Positions 12,613-13,938 of a stretch of DNA of 13,938 nt are shown in pieces (positions within the stretch are counted from its first letter, which is position 1; each line of letters starts with the position of its first letter). The notes under the pieces are model-generated. The model saw nothing but the letters and a program-made list of their open reading frames with translations, searched no databases and had not been told where the DNA came from. This DNA is from an uncultured Oscillospiraceae bacterium (GTDB taxonomy: Bacteria > Bacillota > Clostridia > Oscillospirales > Oscillospiraceae). Location: contig CAKUJA010000056.1 in assembly GCA_934661135.1 (NCBI GenBank), forward strand, positions 1-13,938. The letters run 5' to 3'. The position numbers were made by a program, and so were the translations under genes.

Positions 12613-13170
12613 ATGAATAAGGTCGTAACATCAAAGGATGAGATTCTGCACCGCAGCCGGGAACTGATCCGGGAGCGCGGATTATCTGCGATCAGCATCC
12701 GCTCCGTCGCGGCGGCGTGCGGGGTGTCGGTCGGCTCGGTCTACAACTATTTTGACTCTAAGGCAGAGCTGGTAAGCGCGGCTGTGGAAAGCGTATGGCG
12801 CGAGATTTTCAACTGCCCGGTGGACGGCGACGTTTTTCGGGACGTGCACACCTGCGTTGTATGGATGTATGAACGCATGGCCTATGGCGGCAGGCAGTAT
12901 CCTGGTTTTTTCACACTGCACGCTATTGGCTTTATGCGGGAGGAGAAGGACGATGGAAAGCGGCGGATGCATCAGGTATGGCAGCATATTCTGGACGGGC
13001 TCTGCTCAGTTATGCAGCAGGACGCTAAAATCCGGGAGGACGCTTTCAGCGAGCAGCTTACGGCGGAGCAATTCGCGCAGGTGCTGTTTTCCCAGATACT
13101 CTCTGCGCTGTTGCGGCAGGACTATGATCCTACCGCCGTGCTGGAGATCGTCTGCAGGACACTTTATTAA
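12613..13170 (+). CDS. TetR/AcrR-family transcriptional regulator
   Basis: The protein has 185 residues, normal for the family. Residues 6-55 form the three-helix DNA-binding domain: SKDEILHRSRELIRERGLSA, then the helix-turn-helix SIRSVAAACGVSVGSVYNYF and the typical DSKAELV. Residues 60-185 are the helical ligand-binding and dimerisation part (FTLHAIGF, LFSQILSALLRQDYDP), whose ligand cannot be read from sequence. ATG 12613 has AGGAG only 3 bases upstream (12605-12609), with AGGT further back at 12601-12604, so initiation may be moderate. An operator-like repeat overlaps its promoter, suggesting self-repression. The membrane protein gene 116 bp downstream, on the same strand, is the likely partner target. 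Confidence 0.93.
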   Translation: MNKVVTSKDEILHRSRELIRERGLSAISIRSVAAACGVSVGSVYNYFDSKAELVSAAVESVWREIFNCPVDGDVFRDVHTCVVWMYERMAYGGRQYPGFFTLHAIGFMREEKDDGKRRMHQVWQHILDGLCSVMQQDAKIREDAFSEQLTAEQFAQVLFSQILSALLRQDYDPTAVLEIVCRTLY

Positions 13171-13179
13171 GGCGGCACC

Positions 13180-13216
13180 GCCCGATCCGGTAGGCTTCAC
13201 GCCTGCCGGATCGGGC
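13180..13216 (+). other. Strong hairpin between TetR gene and membrane protein gene
   Basis: A 16-bp stem (13180-13195 with 13201-13216, one T-G pair) starting GCCCGATCCGG encloses the loop TTCAC. It starts 10 bases after the TetR stop. The following bases are ACAGCC, with no T run, so ordinary termination is unlikely. An mRNA-stability or partial-termination role is possible. Confidence 0.75.
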
Positions 13217-13286
13217 ACAGCCTTGCCAAGACGGCGGAAGCTGCCGCTGGGGAAAATGGATCATTCAGAAAAGAAGAACTAATTTT

Positions 13287-13688
13287 ATGCAGGCAATCGT
13301 AGAAACGCTGTTTGACGCCGTCTATCTGACGTCGGTCATTACCATTGGTATCTTGATGATTCGGGGGAGCGAGGGAAACGCACAGTTTCGGCTCTTCGGT
13401 CTGATGGCGGTGGTGCTGGGCGCGGGCGACGCCTTTCATCTTGTTCCGCGCGCGCTGGCGCTATGCACCACGGGACTTGACGCCTACACTGTGCCCCTCG
13501 GACTTGGCAAGTGGATCACCTCCGTCACCATGACGGTCTTTTATGTGCTGCTCTACTATGTGTGGCGGAAGCGATACAAGGTCGAGGGGCAAATGGGCGT
13601 GACGGTCGCTGTATCCAGCATATACAATCATGTTTCAACAATCCTCCTGAGAAAACGTATGATAGCATATATTTGCCGCATTGTGTAG
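13287..13688 (+). pseudogene. Small membrane protein, apparently truncated near residue 109
   Basis: The open frame gives 133 residues. Three hydrophobic helices are seen at about 8-25 (FDAVYLTSVITIGILMI), 36-53 (LFGLMAVVLGAGDAFHLV) and 75-93 (KWITSVTMTVFYVLLYYVW), followed by a basic loop RKRYKVEGQMG. From about residue 110 (base 13614) the sequence changes to a short hydrophilic tail, SSIYNHVSTILLRKRMIAY, and base composition turns AT-rich. The natural protein was probably longer, with further helices; this comes from the look of the sequence and recollection of similar TetR-linked membrane proteins, not an alignment. The start has only a weak AAGAAG ribosome site (13271-13276). It follows the TetR gene and was probably under its control. 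Function unknown. Confidence 0.6.
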
Positions 13689-13922
13689 AGTCGCTGGTTC
13701 AGGGGGCAAAACACGGAGAATTTTCCATGGAGCTGAGCATATAAATGCAACCTGTGTTTGTGTTGTAGTTTTGAGCAAAAACTGCGCCGCAGTAAACAAA
13801 GAATAGAAATTTCTGACACATACGGAACTAGCTGAAAAATATTCCGATCTTCCGAAAAAAACAGTAGACTTTGTGCCGGTTCTGTGGTAGTTGTTTGTGC
13901 TACCACAGAAGGAGATACAAGT
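13614..13922. mobile_element. Possible left edge of an integrated element
   Basis: At about 13614 the GC-rich membrane gene gives way to AT-rich DNA that contains no convincing gene for about 300 bases. The stretch holds a small stem AGTTTT-gagca-AAAACT (13767-13783 region) and an 11-bp hairpin at 13880-13910, then a new gene start at 13923. A broken gene, a composition shift and a new leader together fit the junction of an integrated element. The other end is outside the window, so no attachment repeat can be shown. Confidence 0.4.
13880..13914 (+). promoter_or_regulatory. Hairpin abutting the ribosome binding site of the gene at 13923
   Basis: TTCTGTGGTAG (13880-13890) pairs perfectly with CTACCACAGAA (13900-13910) around a 9-base loop. 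The last two A bases of the stem are the first two of the AAGGAG ribosome site (13909-13914). It may act in translation control or as a recombinase-binding repeat. Confidence 0.7.
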
Positions 13923-13938
13923 ATGGCAAAGAAACGAG
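13923..13938 (+). CDS. Start of a gene cut by the window end (MAKKR...)
   Basis: ATG 13923 follows AAGGAG with an 8-base gap and reads Met-Ala-Lys-Lys-Arg before the window ends. The signal for translation is good. Many Clostridia tyrosine integrases of mobile elements begin MAKKR or MAKRR, which would suit the possible element edge just upstream, but five residues cannot identify a family. Confidence 0.6.

Noticed and set aside
13511..13744. Open frame ending VESLVQGAKHGEFSMELSI across the suspected junction
   Set aside because: Its first part is out of frame with the membrane protein and has no start signal. The tail after 13620 might be a fragment of another gene, but nothing identifies it.
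13745..13768. Seven-codon open frame MQPVFVL in the leader of the last gene
   Set aside because: It has no ribosome binding site before it and no attenuator-like pairing that would mark a leader peptide.

Overview
The window looks like part of a chromosome from a GC-rich gut-type Clostridia (Bacillota; Oscillospiraceae or a near relative). The evidence is a very large S-layer-homology surface protein with strongly G/C-biased third codon positions, AGGAG-type ribosome binding sites, sigma-A-like promoters, and an FmdE-like protein and a DUF134 regulator of the kind common in anaerobic Firmicutes. The genus cannot be fixed from the sequence alone.

Layout. (1) Positions 1-91 are non-coding and hold two tight hairpins of a dispersed-repeat type. 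(2) Positions 140-10195 form one gene for a secreted, S-layer-anchored protein of 3351 residues. It has a signal peptide, five GLUG-type beta-repeat blocks alternating with PEGA/Ig-like modules, two DUF4430 (transcobalamin-like) domains, an alpha-toroid region resembling terpenoid-cyclase repeats, a helical spacer and three C-terminal SLH domains. It ends at a strong terminator. (3) On the minus strand, an FmdE-family zinc-ribbon protein (10945-10400) is preceded by a short lipoprotein-like gene (about 11258-10961) that seems frameshifted at an A6 run. (4) Positions 11259-11681 are a divergent regulatory region with two long inverted repeats, a candidate minus-strand promoter and a very clear plus-strand promoter followed by a perfect palindrome. 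(5) Positions 11682-12455 encode a DUF134 DNA-binding domain fused to a NifX/NifB-like metal-cluster-binding domain with a His/Cys-rich tail. A second ribosome binding site and start codon lie exactly at the domain junction. (6) Positions 12613-13170 encode a TetR-family regulator with its own operator. Its promoter -35 element sits in the loop of the preceding gene's terminator. (7) A small membrane protein (from 13287) loses its family-like sequence at about 13614, where composition turns AT-rich. From there to the window end the sequence looks foreign and leads to a gene start at 13923, preceded by a hairpin that touches its Shine-Dalgarno sequence. This may be the edge of an integrated element, with MAKKR... 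as the start of its integrase or another element gene.

How the parts may work together. The giant protein stands alone as a surface structure. The FmdE-like and DUF134-NifX genes are divergently arranged around a shared regulatory region, and both families carry molybdenum/iron-sulfur associations, so a small metal-responsive locus is possible but unproven. The TetR gene and the truncated membrane gene look like a regulator-plus-target pair broken by the downstream insertion.
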